A stretch of DNA of 64,000 nt from Baylisascaris procyonis (GCA_037389465.1 JAZARR010000153.1:8450501-8514500); one strand, 5' to 3'. Positions 38,440 through 51,537 are shown, counted from the stretch's first letter. Notes: generated from the sequence alone by a model not told the origin. Made by a program: numbers and translations.

Positions 38440-40615
38440 TCATCTTGGCTCGTTTCTCCGCATCTTTCATTACTAGTGTCGAAAGAGAAGCAATTGCCCT
38501 AGTTGACGACAAATCATATTTTCTTTTGATTCGACAGGATTCTTACTTTCTATATGAATTTGAAATAAAATAAATTCAAAAAAAAAAATTGACGCATAAT
38601 TTTTTTTTATCTGTGGAAAAATTTCATTTCTGCACCAACATATTTTATTTCCATATTTGCACAAAATAACAAAAAAAAAAAATCATCGTTGCTTTTCCTC
38701 TTTGATAAGAATTCATTTCTTAATACGGCTTAATATTGTCATGCTCACGTAAACACCTTCTTTCGATCATGTTGAATTATGTGCACGTATAAGGATTGCA
38801 TAAAAAATGTGATAATCCAAACTTTTTTTTTCACAAAGAAAAAAAAACTTAAATTATTCCATGAAAATGTAGAAATAAATATTGGAATGTCTATCAAGAA
38901 AACGGAAAAAAAAAACGGAAAAAGCGAATGAGCCGTAGTCAATCAGTACATCTTTGCGGCCTATACGGCAAGCATTACACCAAATTTAATCAGTTAAATA
39001 GGAGTAAAAAATAAGTAGCTAAATGTATTATTGAAAGTGTATTGCTAATCTCAGCTAACGTATACATACATCAAACATCTTTAAACTGTCTATGAGTGTT
39101 TTAATATGGTATTATTATCAGTTGTTGTTGGGAATTGATTGTAAAGCGATTGCAAAAAGAGTTGACTCGGTGATTTTATTTGCAATTCTTTGCATTAGAA
39201 AATTGAGGTTTAGGCATTTAATGAAGGTTGGCAGTGTTTGCAAAGTATTACTCTTATTGACTCTATTGAATGTGAAAATAGCAGTTAATTTTATTTATTT
39301 ATTTTTTTTTTTTATACGATATCGTTTCATTTATTAAATTTCTTATGCAAGAAAATAATTGTTGCTATTATTATTCAAAGAATATGAATATTTTTTAGAC
39401 TATTATAGAGAAAATCGAATTGTTAGAAACTTCTAATAAAAGCTTGTCTTATGTATTATTTGTTTGTCGTAGAATATTTGAATGCCTAATGTCTAACATG
39501 AATAGAATATTTGACTCTTTCAATAAGAAGCAATAGTTGTTCGTTTGTTTAAGCGCTCAACAAGTATTGTGGTCACAACAACGAGGCTATTCAATAGTAT
39601 ATATTTGAATACACCTCTCTAGGAAGGAGAAGAGCATGCGGCGACTGTAAAATCGCTTATAAACACACTTACTTCTACTTCAACTCTTTCTCCAGTTACT
39701 TCTTTTTGTTTACTTTATTATTCCTCGTATTGAATTACTGTAGCATTTACCGTAGTCCGATATTTTCTTTCTTTTTCTTATTTAACTAGCTTTTTAAGTC
39801 AACGGTCGCCTAACATACATAAGTGATGAATTTCGATAATACATTCATAATTTCGATAAACAACTCATGTAACTTATAATCTTGAAAAAACAAACAACTA
39901 AAAAAGTTGTGATTTAATGAATTTCAATAATTTTTAATCCGAGCGGTTGGCCTATTGCATACTTCCTATTTTTTATAATAGACCTGTTTACAAGTAAAAT
40001 ATTCCATTTAGAAGTTAATGAAAATGATATTATTTTATGGGATTTTTTTTTTGAGTGTTCCTCTTGACAACGTTTTTCTTTTCATTGATTTTTCATTTGG
40101 TTTCAAACTTAAAACTCAAAAAATAAGAAAAAAATCAATGAAATTTTCACGATTTCATCACTTTTTTTTTTCAATATTTTTGCGCATTTTTTTCGATTCT
40201 TATAGTGAAGAGTAGTGGACGGATTTCATAGTATTCATAAAATCTTGACCATCGAATTGCATTAAAAAATATATGCTGAAATGAAGCAAAAGTCAGTGGA
40301 AAATATATCCGATGCAATTTTCCTGCTATTCTCAGTTTTTGTTTTCTCGCATATTTTTATTTATCTCTCAGTTTGGTTATGCAAATATTTTCCTTAAAGA
40401 TAGGCTTATTTCCATTCACTACTGTTTGATTATTGATGCGATAATTTTTAGAAAATAAATTTTGCTAAAAGCATCGTAAACGTTGAGGGAATTATTATGG
40501 CTTTCGGTATCTTTTACACTAGGAATTATCCGACCGTGATCTTTTTCCTTTCTTTTTTCCCCAAAAAGCGATTATAATTGATGACTAATTATGTGGCTAT
40601 AAGCATGAAGGGAAT

Positions 40616-40619
<4 letters not shown>
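38437..40619. other. AT-rich interval without supported genes
   Basis: Long T and A homopolymers and low-complexity frames; no exon candidate. Confidence 0.45.

Positions 40620-40712
<93 letters not shown>
40620..40712. repeat. (TA)n microsatellite
   Basis: Uninterrupted TA run of about 93 bp. Confidence 0.98.
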
Positions 40713-40713
<1 letters not shown>

Positions 40714-41686
40714 TCGCGTAAATATCTAGAGTCTATGCGGGCCCAACAACCCTATAGTGTACAGTACATTCTGTTACTATACGATCGTCTTCCAAACTTC
40801 TATCGCTCGTATATTGGCACCTGTAGTTTTATATGTCAATGATATTGGTTTTTGTAATGTTTTTTTTCGCGTTGAAAAAAAAGAAAACGAAAAAAAAGCT
40901 TCAATGAGTGCAAATACGATTTTTTATCATTAGAAAACGCAAAGAACACAACAGTGAAAATTTTTTTGTTTTTTTTGGAGTTGTGCAATAGAGGCAATCC
41001 CACCTATAAAGTAAATTTTTAATATAGTAGTATTATTTTTTCGATAACATTGCATACTTCTTTGTCTGTCTAATTTCTATATTGGCATATTTTCACCCTT
41101 AGTGATATTATTAAATTTCGATTTATATTTATTACCTCACCGCTCTTTATTTTTAATTTATATTTCTATAACCACATTATTTTTATCTGTTATTGCTACA
41201 TTTGTAATGTTATCGCTGATGAAAATTGATTATCGATCGATATGAGTGTGGGTGATTCCCGTGTTGTTGTTTTTTTTTTCTCTATCGCACTAATACTGTT
41301 TACGTTGGATGCCTTTTTTTTGCGCCTAACAATTTATGGGCAAGTTTTTATGTTTGCTTTATACTGATAAGAATACTGATTGTGTGATGAAGTATTGATA
41401 ACACAGCATCACACAGCAAACTTATTGTCGTATAATGGAAATCGATTGAGAAAAAATTTAAAAAATCTAAACTAAAACGGGAAAAAACTGCGAATAACGA
41501 CGAAAGCTTAGGTCAGTTAGTTATTTATATTTAGTTAGTTATTATAATACGCAATATAGAATAACGAATCCATTGGAATATTATTACACCATATTCTATT
41601 TCATCCTTGATTCAAATGTCGAGTATAACAACTCAGATATGTATTTCAATAACATATCGCTTTTTTATGCACCATTCGAGAGCATA

Positions 41687-41905
41687 TTAGCTAGTAAGTG
41701 AATGTGTTACAGCCATGTATTTCTTTGTTAGATCTAACATTTCTTGCTGCGGAACCAATTCGCAATTGGCGACCAATTTCAGCGCTTGTCTGGCTAATTG
41801 CTTGCGCCATTTCGTGGTTAATAAGGGGGCTAGTGCGGCAATGCAAGATATAAAATACGGAATTTGGGTTATCGACATTGTAGACGTTGACTGTAATAAT
41901 AGGAA
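41687..41905 (-). CDS. Candidate terminal exon, possible small membrane protein
   Basis: On the minus strand an excellent acceptor (CTTTTCAATCTTTCAG) opens GC-richer sequence with two frames. The frame that joins the upstream candidate exon (42559-42648) in phase reads FLLLQSTSTMSITQIPYF, a hydrophobic run through ISCIAALAPLL, then an amphipathic helix-like tail (KWRKQLARQALKLVANCEL, then PQQEMLDLTKKYMAV) to a TAA at 41687-41689. The other frame (ITVNVYNVDNPNSVFYI, INHEMAQAISQTSAEIGRQL) is equally free of stops to 41691. The exon is likely; the frame is a choice. No canonical polyadenylation signal just downstream. Confidence 0.38.
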   Translation of the reverse strand, partial: FLLLQSTSTMSITQIPYFISCIAALAPLLTTKWRKQLARQALKLVANCELVPQQEMLDLTKKYMAVTHSLTS

Positions 41906-42558
41906 CTGAAAGATTGAAAAGTTGAGAAAATGTAGGTATAACATTTATATAGTAAGCTAAGGTGTGAATCAAAAAGTTTATCAAAGCAACGTGCCATCAA
42001 TAACAACAGCGCTACGACACATTGAGTCTAGCAATAATTCAATCGTGGTTTGATTATTTAGCGTCTACTTACTAGTTTTCTTTCTAATTGTGTAGCTTAA
42101 ATGACTAACTTAATCACTCGTAGATGTAGCGCAACATTTTGCCTACAATTCTCCATAAAACTACTTCATCTGACGAAGTATTTTGCTTTGAAACTGTTCG
42201 ATTTTTTTTTGTTGTATATTGATCGCCTATGAAAGAACTACTCACTGATAGTATTCAATGGTATTCGCTAAATTTGCATTTTTTTAGAATTAAAAATGCT
42301 CTTGTTTTCGATGGAATTGTTCCATATTAGTTGAGAAGAATTTTTCTGCATTATTTGCAAAAGTTACTCTCCTCAACATAGCTAAAATTATTTGCAAAAT
42401 ATACTTAATGCGCATTTTACCGGAATTGATATCTTTTAGCAAATATCTTTCAATTCTTAGTTCAAAAATGACGTTTAATTAGTGTCTTACATAGTTTGAT
42501 TCATTTGTTGATAGTTTTGAAAGATAGCATTTTCTATTGAGTTAGAATTTTTGTACAC

Positions 42559-42648
42559 TGAAAACAAAAACTGTTTGAAGTATATATAGTTGGCAGAATG
42601 TGATCTTCTGCGGTATAGATTCGACCAACTCCCATCGGGGTTTCTCAT
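42559..42648 (-). CDS. Candidate first coding exon joined to 41687-41905
   Basis: On the minus strand AATTTTTAG is followed immediately by ATG and a 30-codon frame, MRNPDGSWSNLYRRRSHSAN then YIYFKQFLFS, to a GTGTAC donor. It ends on a codon boundary and fits the phase of the next candidate exon after a 653-bp intron. An acceptor directly before the start codon is what a trans-spliced nematode gene would show. Without splicing the frame stops at 42487. Confidence 0.33.
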
Positions 42649-43105
42649 CTAAAAATTGCTCTCTTCATTGTATGCAGTATCAGAAGACGTCGTTTAGTGC
42701 ATCGATTTATTTTCACTAAAATATTTACGTTCTCGTTGATTTTTTTTTTTTTTTTGAAAGAGCGAATATTTATATATTCCATTATATGTCGCAATATTTT
42801 TTCTCAATGATATATCTATGTTTAACTTCTTTTTTTTAACCGAATAGCAGAAAGAAGAAAGGATAATAATAATTTTCCAGATTTGTTATGAATTTCTTCA
42901 GAATACTATATGGTGTTTTTTTAAACTACATTTTCCTCTTTCTTTCATTTCGTCTTGAAAGCATCACTACTGCAAATTCAATGATGCAAAACCTCCATCT
43001 AAATTTTCATTGCAGGGAATATTTTTTTCTAGGCTCAATCGTTAGCTTAAACCTTTATCTGATTTACTTTAAACGCCAGGTTTTTCGGTATCGATAATGT
43101 ATTGA

Positions 43106-43110
<5 letters not shown>

Positions 43111-43152
<42 letters not shown>
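43111..43152. repeat. (TA)n microsatellite
   Basis: TA run of about 42 bp. Confidence 0.96.
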
Positions 43153-43157
<5 letters not shown>

Positions 43158-43169
43158 GAGAAATATGTA

Positions 43170-43270
43170 GCTAACGTCACAAATGAATTATTTAAGATAG
43201 CAGGGACAAATACACAACGGCAATATAGCGATTGGTTATCAGACGATCGCGATCCGTTGTTTGGGGCTTT
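43170..43270 (+). CDS. Candidate coding fragment, unrecognised
   Basis: After an AATATGTAG the plus strand reads NVTNELFKIAGTNTQRQ then YSDWLSDDRDPLFGALYRIC to a stop at about 43270. The acidic, aromatic composition is unusual for this window. No clear donor precedes the stop, and the minus strand is also open. It lies between two TA tracts. Confidence 0.22.
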
Positions 43271-43445
43271 ATATCGCATCTGCGGTCCTTATAAATAACT
43301 AATTACGTTCATTTTGACAGCCACATAACGCACCAGTCCATTTGTTTGAATACCACTGAATCAGTTGTCGAAATTCGATGCAATGTTTTTTATCAATTGT
43401 CTTTAACTTTCTTTGTGTTGAACACGTTATGAGATGGATACGTCA

Positions 43446-43446
<1 letters not shown>

Positions 43447-43476
<30 letters not shown>
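43447..43476. repeat. (TA)n microsatellite
   Basis: Short TA run of about 30 bp. Confidence 0.95.
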
Positions 43477-43478
<2 letters not shown>

Positions 43479-45322
43479 GTTACAATGAAGTTGCTTACCG
43501 TTCATTTCTAATTTATCGCTCACTATATTTAGAAGCATTGTGTATTGTAGTTCTAGTAATATCCTTATTCAAGATGCGTTAATGAAATAAGAGAAGAGCA
43601 GAGCAGCTGATATAGAACTTTAAAGGCGTTGCGTAGATAACGAAGAGCGATCGTACCTATTGTATTCGCTTTCTTCAATATCAGCGTTTCTGCATCGATG
43701 GTCATATATCACCTATCACACCACATGAAAGAATCCGATCTAGCGACGATCTTATTCTGCGGTCATTAGCAAATGACAACGTTACGCCGTTCATTGAGTG
43801 TTTATTTGTTTGTGTGATAGGTGAAATACCACCGTATAGATAAGATGCACTATATATACTCATATTTTATGCTGGAAATGCAAGTGTAAATATTTTAGCG
43901 ATTTTTTTCTGTATCAGATTTGATTTTTCATCTCCTCATTAGCAAACAAAGAAAAAAAATAGGTAGAAACTTTTCAAAAAATATCTTACTAGAAAAGTTC
44001 AACTCCTTCATCATTTTCAATTTAAGTGAAAAAAATAAAAAGATGATCAATTTTCATTGTCTGCATCAAACATCATCTGTTATGTTTTGAATTGGCTGCC
44101 TATGTCGATTTGTGAGTTTTCATTTGCGTTGAGCATTTTTCTCACTTTCGTTTTATCGCTTTCCAACATCTCTTTTGCTTCAATTTTATTGCTCATTCAT
44201 ATGGCGCTTTACATACGACTATATCTATAGTACAAATTTACCAACGTTTCCAAAATATTTTACTATTTCGCTAATTTCTTTGTTGCCCATTTTTGAAGTG
44301 AATCACGGCGAAGATCCTTCAAGAATTGCAAGCAAGAAAGTAAATCGTAGTTGAATTTAAATTTTAAAATGTACAGAAATTTATTTGCTGGCGAGTCAAA
44401 TAACTCAACGATTACTGAATGAAAATCTCGTTTAATATGTGAGCTTCGTTAATGAGACAACGAAATAAAATTCGGCTGATTGAATGCTAATTCAGAATGC
44501 AGATAAATGGGCATATGGGCACGGAAATAGACTTTTTCCCAATTTTTTCAATAAATTGGACGAGAAAATCGCAAGTATCTAGTGAATATTTTTACGAATT
44601 ATGTACTGATTATCGTAGAAATTATAATGCTAGAATAACATTTTCTATTTCAACCGCATTTGGTATTATAACAATCGCTCTTTTTTAATAACCAATGAAA
44701 ACATTGCCCGCAAATGTATGAGAACAGGTGACTTATGCTTGGCAGATAGAAGTAATGTTTAAGAGCCGAGTCTGAGTCCGGCTAAAAAAATTGCTTCTTG
44801 ACTAAGACCTTAACGATATATTTGTAAAAGAAATAAGGCGTTATAAATTTCCTTATTTACTTTAATCAGCAAAGTAATTTATTATGAAGTGCTTTTTCGT
44901 ATGGCTATTAGTTCCGCTTAGGTGGAATTGTAAAGAGTGCGCAAACCGTTTTGGGCTTTGATTCGTTTCGTTTGGTATAAAATGATGATAATAATTAGCG
45001 GAAATAATACAAAGGTAATGAACAATTAAATATGCAAATTTTAGAATAACAAAATTACTTTATTGATAGCATTTTTGGCAAACAATTTTCTACCAATAGA
45101 CTTCTATTCATTTAGTAAAATAATTTTTTTTTTTTCGAAGAAGAAGAAGAATAAGAAGGATTACTGTATTTATTTATTGAATTTTTATTGAAATGATGAA
45201 AAATATGAGTAATATATGTTTTATAGGGATTTTATGAAATCTATTACGGTGTAAATTTTTCTTCAATTTAAAATCAACGTTATTCAATACGATTCGTTGT
45301 TGTATTTTTAGTAAAAATTTGT
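43477..45322. other. AT-rich interval without supported genes
   Basis: Chance-length frames and T/A runs only; a (GAA)n tract lies at about 45138-45155. Confidence 0.45.
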
Positions 45323-45356
45323 ACTAGGATAGTTGGCACACTAGGATAGTTGGCAC
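45323..45356. repeat. Exact 17-bp tandem duplication
   Basis: ACTAGGATAGTTGGCAC occurs twice in immediate succession (45323-45339 and 45340-45356) with no mismatch, suggesting a recent duplication. Confidence 0.95.
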
Positions 45357-48300
45357 TAAATGTTACGCAATCATTGTAGATAAAAGCTAAATAAACATCA
45401 TCATTGCTGACAATTTTTATTCAATCGACTCTTGGCACAGCATATCTCATTGATCAGTGGATCATTTTTTCGATGAATTTTGAGGGAAATTTGCTAATTT
45501 AAAAATTTTCGACTGTAATTTTAGTTTCTCGAAAATTTAAAGTTGTTGATCACATATTTTTCAAATTTTTTTCATTGTGAAGGCTTTCGATTTATGTTTG
45601 CTTTGCTTTTTTTTATGGGAACTTGTTTTTATTCGATTGCTAATTGCGTAATGGGTGGGCCGTTATATTGTTGAGACGTTTTTTTTTCAACTTACCTTGC
45701 CATATATTACGACATGAAGGTAATTTAATAAACTCGGATAGCAGTGCAATCCGTTCCACTTTGATGCATTTGTTTTTGAGCTATACTTCGATTCAATCGA
45801 ACTTCTACTTTCCTTCAATTCCACATCCCCCCACTAGATTTGTCGAATTGGTTGATGATATTTTTCTTCTGTTGTGGCTATAAAATGCTCGTTTTTTCTT
45901 TATAGCCACTATGTTAACCAACTCATTTTGTTGTGATAAGATTTTTAAAAAATGCGCACTATCTTGATTGCCTGAGTAATTAGGCAACATTTTTGATGTG
46001 TATATAATTACCTTTTAGCTAATTATATTCAATAATTTTCTATGAATTTGTATATTGCATACGTAATGCTGAATTACTTTCAATACTTATTACTGCTGGT
46101 ATCATTATTAGGTTTATCACTGCCATTGCTGTTGCTTGCCTCAATTTGAGCTTGAATTAAGTGGTATTAGAGGTGTTTATTGTTATGGCATGCTTTAGGA
46201 TACCATTAGAAAAGTATAATATTCATAGTGCAGTAAGTTTTTACCTCATACGAAGACAAACACAATATTGGTACTTTTTAGATTGTTTACAATTCGTAAA
46301 AGTCCCAAATTTTCAAAATTTTTCAAATTTTACATTTTCTACTTCAAAATTTTCTAGCTTTAAATTCAAATCGAAACTCTTTTCCACCCTGATGTTTGCA
46401 TCCTGAATTGATTATTTGAGAAATGGTATTTTCCGAGCGTATAAACGCCGAAAAAAAAAGCAAACAATGCCTAACATTCGCTTTTCTATCACATCAAATG
46501 AATAGGCAATAAAAAGGGAGAAAATCATTGCGACTAGTGGAATGAGTGTTATTGAGCATAAAAATCTCATAGCTAAATGCCTGTGATGTTAGCATCGAAT
46601 ATTGGTTACGCTTTGAATGTATCTATCGTCATTCAAATGCAATTCCATTGTTGTTGATTGCTTTTGTTCTTTACTTATCACTTTTATATGCACATTTTTC
46701 ATCATTGTAATTATTTTCATCGTCTATTATTTTCAATTTATTTTTATTTTTCTATAATTTAATTTTCGTCATTGCCATATGATGTCTTACTTCTAGCCCA
46801 TTATCTCAACTTTTACTCGTTGCTAATATATAGGTGTATTATTGAAAAGCGGATCTTTGCGTTGTAGTAAAATCAAAATTTGAAGGATGATTTGTAGGGT
46901 GTATAATCCCTACGGCAATCACTGTATCGAAATCGCTGTTTTTTACTTTCTGTTTGCTATTGATAGATGTGATCATTATCACATGTTGGTTTTTTGAGCG
47001 CCGATCGCATCATAACATGAAATTTTAGCAGTTTCAGTTAATTGTTCGTTCTCAATGTTTGATTATTACAGAATATTCCTTTAATGGCAATGATTTCAGG
47101 GCGAAGAAACAATGCCAATGCTTCTTATGGAACGCTTCCAATATATTAGCAACGCCGTTTATGATGCTCTTCGAAACTCTAAGGATCTGTCATCAACATC
47201 ATCAGCAAAGTCGATTGAGCCGATTTTCTTCCAATGCGCAGATGTTAGACTTTTTAATTAATTATTTATTTATTTATTTCAATCAACATAGCATTCATTA
47301 CGAATGAAGGTTAGACTTTTTACCGCATATAAAACCGAATATATATCAAAATAAATTTCGGATGGCTAAATAATCCACAAAAAAAAGTAATCGTAGAGAA
47401 GAGTAATTATCCCTTTCACTAGTAATGGAAACACATCAATGATGATAGCAATTAGTAGATATTTGAATTGAATATTGAAAATAAATTTTCATGAATTCTC
47501 AAGTGTACTCGTGAAATAGGTGATCGGCAAAATCTATTCTAGCAAGATGCCAAATCAGGCTGGAATAGGTAACTTCACCGATTGAAGTGCTATTTTCATA
47601 TGCAAATAATCAGTTAATGAATGCTCATAAAAGTTCATAGATAGGTTAGCATAGCGAAATATTGTTTTTTATAATAGCTAGACGCAATTTATATTTAAAT
47701 ATCAATATTTATGCTCTTTTTTTTTTCGCTCAAATTGTTAATATTATTTCTCAATGCGGTATTGAAATGCATTTACTGATTGCACGAGATGATGCAAAAT
47801 TCATGAAATTGCAGAAATTGAAATCCATAGCGAAATTGCATTAGTTGAATTGAAAACTAAATGAATCGCGTTCATTTGCAATTAATAATCAGTTCTAAAG
47901 TAGTTGGTTTATTTTATTTTATTTCTTTTTGATTTTTTATTGAAGATATTTGCAAAAAAAGCAGAGACTGCTGCAAAATATTCGTTTTTTTTTAATGCTT
48001 TTTGTGCAAAATATGCAAAAAATAGGAAAAATTACAAAAAAAAAGTAGGGGCAAAATGTGAAAGGGACTTGCAAAAGCATTCGTTTTTCAAATCTTTCTG
48101 CAAAATTTCATTGGCAAATTTGTTAATTTAATTTTTTTTGATTGTGAACTTTGTTAAGTACATTGATTTGTCTTATATGTATACTAATTGTAATTTGATC
48201 GTTTAATTCTGGAAGAAGTTATATTCGCTCAAAAAAAGTTTGACAGTTTTCCTGCTTCCTGAATTTGATCACAATGGATCTTATCCGCTAAGCAAATTTT

Positions 48301-49324
48301 TATGGATAATTTGTGGGCAATACATAGTTGTCATTTTTTTAAAAAATTTTTGTTGATTATTCATTGAAAATACTTGTTTTTGTGATGAAGATTGCAAAAA
48401 CCTTTAATGCTCTTCCATCGTTTTTATTTAGCGTTTGAAATTATATTATAAATATAAATTTTAATGCTTACATATCCTACTTAAGAGGAAATAATTTCAT
48501 CGTTTCGCATGCGCTATCATAACTTTGAATCCGTTCACATAATTATCTCAGATTCTTTTATATTTTCTGTTTTTCTTTTTTTTTTCTCTGCAAGAAAAAT
48601 GAATCAAAGAATATCAATTTTTGTAAGTTGATAGTTTATAGTATATAGATAGCAGAATAAGAAAGCAATAAATTGAACAGATGAGTATATGTAGATGTCT
48701 AGATATTGCAAGGATGATTTTTGCATACATATATGACGAAAGAAAATGGATAAACAGCTAAAAATTTATGCTTGATCATATTCGTTTTTCTTCAACGATA
48801 CATATTTCAGGTGTGGCCGAAAAATGCTTCAATAAAGAAAGTGGTTCTACTCATCAAATTTCGCTCGACATCTTTTCGCAGGTTTATTAATTTAAAAAAC
48901 TTTCTATATGTTTTTTTTTGTTCTCTTCTTTATAGTGATATCTTTCTTGTTGATTTAGTTAGCAAATACGATGGATTTATACATCATTGATCGTTGTATG
49001 GATTGTTACGGTCGAGCGAATACGATAGTTGGATATTTGTAACTGGGGACGCATCATGAAACGCTCGCAGAGTCAATTCACAACTAACTGCTCGTGTATG
49101 TACGTGATGTTTGTCTCAATTTTGTTCGCAATTGGCACAATGCAATACACCCCAATGTGGGGTATATGATACGGTAATGTCACAGTGTCACAGACACACG
49201 TACGCAGTGCACGACATTTATCACACATTTGACAACTATCAGCAATGATAGATGCTCTGTGATAATCTCATCTGCCAGAAGTAACGTGGATCCATATCTA
49301 CGTAACTTATTGATGCTAATCTAG
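45357..49324. other. AT-rich interval without supported genes
   Basis: Frames are low in complexity (F/I/K/N). A short (TTTA)n run lies at about 47260-47279. GC rises after about 49000. Confidence 0.45.
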
Positions 49325-49474
49325 TCAAGAAGACTGAATATTCGAAGCTTTGGTCGATGTTTGTTGAATGAGCGCGACGACGATGCGCTCTTTGTCGCTG
49401 TTGCGCTATCGGTCTTGACGGTATCGTTGGCACTGCATCGGAGAGGAGTTAGACGAATAGAAAACTACGCGTGA
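49325..49474 (+). CDS. Candidate exon with a possible membrane segment; strand uncertain
   Basis: After GATGCTAATCTAG a GC-rich frame of 49 codons begins SRRLNIRSFGRCLLNERDDD, continues with a hydrophobic run ALFVAVALSVLTVSLAL that could span a membrane, then basic HRRGVRRIENYA and a TGA at 49472-49474. GTATCG and GTTAGA inside could be donors. The minus strand of the same DNA also has a 64-codon protein-like frame (49239-49433, with SISYVDMDPRYFWQM), so coding strand is unresolved. Strongly different in composition from its surroundings. Confidence 0.3.
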   Translation, partial: SRRLNIRSFGRCLLNERDDDALFVAVALSVLTVSLALHRRGVRRIENYA

Positions 49475-49499
49475 ACTAAACGAAACAATAGAGGTTTAG

Positions 49500-49553
49500 A
49501 GAAGTACGATGAGGATACTGTAAGTGGAGATTGCGTAGAAACACGAAAACAGG
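49500..49553 (+). CDS. Candidate short exon before a consensus donor
   Basis: An AGGTTTAG acceptor, two bases, then KYDEDTVSGDCVETRKQ and one base to a consensus GTGAGT donor at 49554. The donor is among the best in the window. A GTAAGT at 49520 is an alternative donor. Downstream, 49559-49897 holds a 112-codon frame without recognisable motifs that would then be intronic or an alternative reading. Confidence 0.3.
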
Positions 49554-50467
49554 GTGAGTTGTGCGGTGATGGTGCGATGATCATGGCAGAACCGGTGCGC
49601 CGTATTGGACGCCTACTCATCTATCGGCAAACTTTGATGAGAATTGGCAATTTGATTCGACGAACAACCGCCAATCAAAAGTGTTGTGAGCACGGCCCCC
49701 CGCATTGCGCCTATAACAGCACAATAACTCTTTCGTATGCCAAGTCAATTAGATTTTCGTCAATATATGTACATTCACTTTTCCACCTCTTATGGCAACA
49801 ATCATCGTCTAAGCGCAATCATCAACGTTTCTGTCTGTCAATTGGGGAAAGGTCGCCATTGAGACTGGCAAGATATGTGCTTTTTATGATTCAGTGATTC
49901 ATATCGGCTGAGTAAATATTCGAAAATGTTGGCATAATGCTTGATGAAATCTACTTGAAAAAAAAATTGATTGTTTATTCAGATATGTGAGAAAAATTTC
50001 GATGCTTTTTCTTGCTCGTTCTATTTTTGTACAAACTTCAATATTTTGCCTATAAAATTGATCACTTTTATCTTTTTTTTTTAGTTTTACCTCAGAAAAT
50101 TTGTTCTTATGCTTGATATGAAATTGGCATATGTAAATTAGACTGATTTCAAAGTGCTAAAACTGAAAGAAAGCGACAAGAGCAATGAAACACGGTTTAG
50201 TTGACCATGCTTCTAGTATGGTCATTGAAACCGATTTTTGCTACAAATGGTTTTGGTGGACACAGTGAATATACATATATTTGTATTTTGTAAAGGTGCA
50301 TCAGAAATAAATGGACCTCATAAAGGTACATGCAGTAGCTTCCAGGAAGGCAAAAGATTTGTCTAGCACTTGCAACTAAGCTGTTTCTAACGATAAACTC
50401 ACAAAAACAGCAAATGCTGAAGTCTGAATTGCTTCAGATGGAGTTAAACATATGGTTCCCTTTCCAG

Positions 50468-50538
50468 ATTTATTAATATTCATAGAGGACATTGTCATTT
50501 TAGAGAATTACGTCTGCAATAGGCACATTGATGTTGAA
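50468..50538 (+). CDS. Candidate exon, phase-compatible with 51393-51481
   Basis: A strong GTTCCCTTTCCAG acceptor, two bases, then LLIFIEDIVILENYVCNRHI and DVE to a GTAAGG donor at 50539, ending on a codon boundary. If the donor is not used the frame runs on to a stop at 50698-50700. The sequence is GC-richer than its flanks. No family recognised. Confidence 0.33.
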
Positions 50539-51239
50539 GTAAGGCCAGTTTTAGTGCTCACCTCGCTTTGCCTCATTTACATGAGGCCATCGAACGTTAT
50601 CACTTCCCATTGTGAGATCTTGGTGGAAACTCGTGTGAAATATGTGGCATGTATTTGGGAGAACTCCGACTATCGTATTGCACAAGGATGTTTGGACTAG
50701 CAAGCTAAAATAATACGATTTGATGTCATATTTATATGGCCCTAATTAGAAAAATTCGAAAGCTAACAAATGCAGAGCATGTGTGAGATGGCGATATTTG
50801 CGGCAGTATGTTAATTAGTATGTCTTAGGCCTAAAACTCCATGGTAGGAAAAAAACCTTGGATTTTCTCCCAGTTCCTATTGCAAATATATGGTGAAGGT
50901 GTCATACAGGTGCATCGACAAAGTTAATTAAACGAATGGTACATTTTTATTTCGAAAAGTGCATTGATAAATGATTGTTTAACATTGGCACTGCAACGGT
51001 GAAAAAGGCTTTTCCTTTGGCAATGCCGCCTAGTTGCATTGTACCGCCTTTACAAACGTCGCATTGTACGTTTCTTTATCTCTCATCATAGGTGTTCGCC
51101 ACCACTTACAATCTGGCTTTCTTTCAAGATGACATCAGTAAAAAATCGAGATATTCCATTTTTTTTCTTACTTTTGTTGTTTCAAAGGAAAATATGTTGC
51201 ATAGTAATATATCATATGCCTCATAGGTGATGGATCCTT

Positions 51240-51350
51240 TCGAAACTTGAAAAGATCCCACCTTATAGTCTAGATTTCTTGCAGTCCTTAATATCACTTA
51301 CGAAAGTGTATTTTAAAAATGCTGATTTTGAATTAGAACAATTTTTCAAT
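51240..51350 (+). pseudogene. Possible Tc1/mariner transposase relic
   Basis: A plus-strand frame reads LEKIPPYSLDFLQSL and then FKNADFELEQFFNK. Mariner transposases carry H-P-P-Y-S-P-D-L-A-P-S-D-Y ahead of their third catalytic aspartate, and further on a helix often ending in Q-F-F. PPYS-x-D matches, but the catalytic aspartate region (DYHLF) is not preserved and no inverted repeats were identified. The similarity is short and may be chance. Confidence 0.2.
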
Positions 51351-51392
51351 AAATATTGGAAACGAATGACAATCTATTTTTAGCCTTTTTAG

Positions 51393-51481
51393 GTGTATGC
51401 CAATGTGCTGGAAAATTCAAATGGACGGCATTTATTGACGAGAAAAACTACCGACAGCACTAGTAATCGTTACGAATTCAA
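51393..51481 (+). CDS. Candidate internal exon with strong acceptor and donor
   Basis: CTATTTTTAGCCTTTTTAG gives a strong acceptor and GTAAGT at 51482 a consensus donor. Between them 29 codons are open on a codon boundary: VYANVLENSNGRHLL, then TRKTTDSTSNRYEF, leaving two bases. It follows 50468-50538 in phase. A possible in-phase continuation after CTATCGTAAG near 51576 reads STSNGSIFSSKAIEKSIA to a stop. Family unknown. Confidence 0.4.
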
Positions 51482-51504
51482 GTAAGTTGTCTAATATCAG
51501 TCTC

Positions 51505-51535
<31 letters not shown>

Positions 51536-51537
51536 TT
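51505..51537. repeat. (TTTA)n microsatellite
   Basis: Eight ATTT/TTTA units. Confidence 0.96.
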
